Source: Methanosarcinaceae archaeon (GTDB lineage: Archaea > Halobacteriota > Methanosarcinia > Methanosarcinales > Methanosarcinaceae). From it: DNA of 6,428 nt. A program made the position numbers and the translations under genes. Position 1 is the first letter of the stretch; each line of letters opens with the position of its first letter. Under the pieces are notes generated by a model, which saw nothing but the letters and a program-made list of their open reading frames with translations, was not told where the DNA came from and searched no databases. Positions 4,813-6,428 of the stretch are shown here, piece after piece. The DNA lies in contig JAUSPM010000104.1 in assembly GCA_030655675.1 (NCBI GenBank), positions 1 through 6,428 of the forward strand. The letters run 5' to 3'.

Positions 4813-6147
4813 ATGAGCAAAACACCTATTGTACTGACAATAGCAGGTACCGACTCCGGCGGGGGTGCCGGAGCTTCGGCAGACCTTAAAACATTCGCAT
4901 CCATTGGCGCGCATGGCACATGTGCCATCACGTCAGTCACATCACAAAACACAACAGGCGTTCTTAGTGCATTTAACCTGCCACCGCAGGTTGTAAAAGA
5001 TCAGATCGATGCCGTGTGTACAGACATGGATGTTCGGTGGGCAAAAAGCGGAATGCTTGCCTCTCCTGAAATTGTGTCTGCTGTTGCAGAATGCATCAAG
5101 AAATACGACCTTTTACTTGTAGTCGATCCGGTTATGGCAGCTGAGGCCGGAGGCGACTTGCTTACAAATGACGCGCTATCAGTAATGCGGGATGAATTAC
5201 TGCCACTGTGCATGGTCGTAACCCCAAACACCGATGAAGCGAGTGCACTTTCCGGCATTGTGATTAAAAACCGAGATGATGCAAAACTCGCTGCAAAAGC
5301 CATTGCTGATATGGGTGTCCCAAACGTAATTGTCACAGGCGGACATCTGGATGCATCTGATGTTGTATATGAATCCAAACATGATTCTTTTACGGTTATT
5401 TCCGGCGAATTCATAAAAGGCGGCACACATGGTTCCGGGTGCACATACTCTGCAGCCCTCACAGCATATCTGGCACATGGTAATTCTGTAGTAGACAGTG
5501 CAAAATATGCAAAACGTTTTGTCGAACATGCAATCAGGGAAAGTGTTTCCATCGGAACCGGAGTTGCCCCTGTAAATCAAGTGGCGCATATTCGTAAAAA
5601 TGCAGCCAGATACGAGGTGCTTGATGAGACCAGACGTGCTGTCGAGATGCTCACAGGATGCAGGTCGTTCGCTGATCTTGTTCCTGAAGTAGGATGCAAT
5701 ATAGCAATGGCAGTACCAGATGCCTCTGATGTGCACGATGTGGCAGCAGTTTCGGGAAGAATTGCGAAACTTAAAGGAAAAGCCGTAAATGTCGGTTGTG
5801 TCGAGTTCGGCGCAAGCAGCCATGTTGCAAGAATAATACTTGCCGCCATGCAATTCGACAATAATATCCGGGCATCAGTCAATATAAAGTACTCATTGGA
5901 AGTGCTTGAAATATGCAAAAACCTGAATCTTACAATATCATCCTTTGACCGGGCAGAAGAACCTGAAAAAACAAGCACAATGGACTGGGGGGTCACATAT
6001 GCGATCAAAGAATACGGCAGTGTTCCCGACATAATCTCTGATGCAGGAGGGATTGGAAAGGAACCAATGATCAGGGTGCTTGGTAAAAGTGCACTGGATG
6101 TTGCAAAAATTGCGGTTAAGATTGCAAAAGAGTTTGATGAACTGTAA
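4813..6147 (+). CDS. thiDN: ThiDN: HMP(-P) kinase fused to thiamin-phosphate synthase
   Basis: This bifunctional cytosolic thiamin enzyme has 444 residues from ATG 4813 (453 from ATG 4786). The N-terminal ThiD domain (about 3-260) phosphorylates hydroxymethylpyrimidine and its phosphate. It has the ribokinase-fold signature TIAGTDSGGGAG (9-20), the substrate loop VVDPVM (103-108) and the anion-hole motif GTHGSGC (204-210), whose Cys210 corresponds to the conserved ThiD active-site cysteine. The C-terminal ThiN domain (about 265-444) is the archaeal replacement for ThiE and condenses HMP diphosphate with thiazole phosphate. Conserved stretches are VPEVGCNIAMAV (290-301), FGASSHVAR (332-340), SFDRAEEP (377-384) and GGIGKEPMIRVLG (412-424). 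The ThiN domain is intact, so the enzyme should be active and not a ThiN-type regulator; there is no N-terminal DNA-binding domain. It works downstream of Thi4, encoded about 4 kb away. Start 4813 is preferred for its ribosome site and for the usual N-terminal length. Confidence 0.95.
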   Translation: MSKTPIVLTIAGTDSGGGAGASADLKTFASIGAHGTCAITSVTSQNTTGVLSAFNLPPQVVKDQIDAVCTDMDVRWAKSGMLASPEIVSAVAECIKKYDLLLVVDPVMAAEAGGDLLTNDALSVMRDELLPLCMVVTPNTDEASALSGIVIKNRDDAKLAAKAIADMGVPNVIVTGGHLDASDVVYESKHDSFTVISGEFIKGGTHGSGCTYSAALTAYLAHGNSVVDSAKYAKRFVEHAIRESVSIGTGVAPVNQVAHIRKNAARYEVLDETRRAVEMLTGCRSFADLVPEVGCNIAMAVPDASDVHDVAAVSGRIAKLKGKAVNVGCVEFGASSHVARIILAAMQFDNNIRASVNIKYSLEVLEICKNLNLTISSFDRAEEPEKTSTMDWGVTYAIKEYGSVPDIISDAGGIGKEPMIRVLGKSALDVAKIAVKIAKEFDEL

Positions 6148-6152
6148 AAATT

Positions 6153-6187
6153 GTATTTGTATATCTGCGATAAGAAATCTGCGTAAA
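6153..6187 (+). repeat. Imperfect 35-bp direct repeat, copy 1
   Basis: This segment matches 6393-6427 at 26 of 35 positions without gaps. The first 11 bases (GTATTTGTATA) are identical, and CTGCG and AAA are shared near the end. Within the copy, ATCTGCG occurs twice, 14 bp apart (6163-6169 and 6177-6183). It starts 6 bp after the thiDN stop. Origin and function are unknown. Confidence 0.55.
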
Positions 6188-6190
6188 TGA

Positions 6191-6203
6191 AATTGTTTTT
6201 ATC
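6191..6203 (+). terminator. T-rich tract downstream of thiDN
   Basis: AATTGTTTTTATC, containing T5, lies 44 bp after the thiDN stop and is a plausible oligo-T terminator for the thiDN transcript. No hairpin is associated with it on this strand. Confidence 0.3.
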
Positions 6204-6217
6204 TAAAACCAATACAA

Positions 6218-6230
6218 CCGCCGTAGGCGG
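6218..6230. repeat. GC-rich hairpin CCGCC-GTA-GGCGG
   Basis: Perfect 5-bp GC arms (6218-6222, 6226-6230) with a 3-base loop sit in a locally GC-rich stretch (about 6215-6252) within AT-rich intergenic DNA. On the minus strand the hairpin is followed by T-rich sequence (complement of 6217-6196), so it could be a terminator or the 3' end of a small RNA read leftwards. Confidence 0.45.
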
Positions 6231-6252
6231 CACAATCCCGCACCACTACCCC

Positions 6253-6260
6253 TATAAATA
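6253..6260 (+). promoter_or_regulatory. TATA-like box TATAAATA
   Basis: TATAAATA is a good archaeal TATA core and would start transcription near 6283 on the plus strand. No ORF of useful size follows within the window, so any transcript would be a leader for a gene beyond 6428 or a non-coding RNA. It is a weak call in AT-rich DNA. Confidence 0.3.
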
Positions 6261-6345
6261 TGGACTTTTCCGACAGAATATGGTCAGATTGTGTTCTTCA
6301 AATTAATGCGATTATAAGTGATTATTTTCTCTTGGCACATATTTA

Positions 6346-6378
6346 CAATTATATAGTACGAGTTAACGCGAGTTAACA
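6346..6378. promoter_or_regulatory. TATA-like box followed by tandem 10-bp motif
   Basis: ATTATATAG (about 6347-6355) is followed by CGAGTTAACG (6359-6368) and CGAGTTAACA (6369-6378). These are two adjacent 10-bp units differing only in the last base, each containing the palindrome GTTAAC. A one-turn spacing right beside a TATA-like box is what a regulator binding site would look like. The box reads acceptably on both strands, so the direction is unclear: a plus-strand start near 6377 would serve a gene to the right of the window. Confidence 0.4.
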
Positions 6379-6392
6379 CAAATAAAGTAAGC

Positions 6393-6427
6393 GTATTTGT
6401 ATAGCTGTAGGGAGATAGCTGCGCAAA
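6393..6427 (+). repeat. Imperfect 35-bp direct repeat, copy 2
   Basis: This is the second copy of the element at 6153-6187 (26 of 35 identical), 240 bp away. It also contains a 14-bp-offset internal repeat, ATAGCTG (6401-6407 and 6415-6421). The repeat may continue past the window end. Confidence 0.55.
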
Positions 6428-6428
6428 C

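Noticed and set aside
5197..5853. Long minus-strand open frame (218 codons) opposite thiDN
   Set aside because: It is antisense to a well-identified enzyme, and its translation is Cys/His/Ser-rich with no recognisable domain. The same applies to the open frames at 5001-5552 and 5577-6233.
6153..6427. CRISPR array at the right end
   Set aside because: There are only two diverged copies, 240 bp apart and 74% identical; CRISPR repeats are near-identical with 30-40 bp spacers.

Overview
The window looks like a chromosomal piece of an AT-rich methanogenic archaeon, most likely of the Methanosarcinales. The evidence is a Thi4 thiazole synthase of the archaeal active-site type, a ThiD-ThiN fusion, the archaeal LSm / ribosomal protein L37e / purF gene order, an archaeal-style lipobox protein, and BRE/TATA promoters instead of bacterial -35/-10 boxes. 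This placement rests on recalled family features and was not tested by a search.

Layout from left to right. Positions 1-711 hold the 3' part of thi4 (plus strand, 5' end cut by the window edge). Positions 816-890 hold a tRNA-His(GTG) gene behind two near-identical BRE/TATA-like boxes and an 8-bp inverted repeat. Positions 1057-1563 hold a small PAP2-family membrane phosphatase. A hexamer repeat array (1602-1649) lies between it and a three-gene minus-strand cluster read right to left: LSm (3721-3503), rpl37e (3337-3167, 56 codons) and purF (3057-1645). A divergent AT-rich intergenic region (3722-4028) separates this cluster from a plus-strand lipoprotein with two tandem OB-like repeats (4029-4763). 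The thiDN fusion follows 49 bp downstream (4813-6147; 22 bp if the alternative start at 4786 is used). Positions 6148-6428 have no gene but contain a distant pair of imperfect 35-bp direct repeats, a GC-rich hairpin, a tandem 10-bp motif and several TATA-like boxes.

Functionally, the window carries both branches of thiamin biosynthesis at its two ends. Thi4 makes the thiazole moiety. ThiDN phosphorylates the pyrimidine and joins the two halves to thiamin phosphate. Between them are housekeeping genes for purine synthesis (purF), translation (L37e, tRNA-His) and RNA binding (LSm).

I see no mobile element, CRISPR array, defence system or clear new multi-gene system. The points most worth a second look are non-coding: the tRNA-His gene does not encode the G-1 identity base, its promoter is duplicated and palindromic, and the right-hand intergenic region is rich in repeats and could hold a small RNA or an operator. 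The tandem-OB lipoprotein next to thiDN is the least understood protein.
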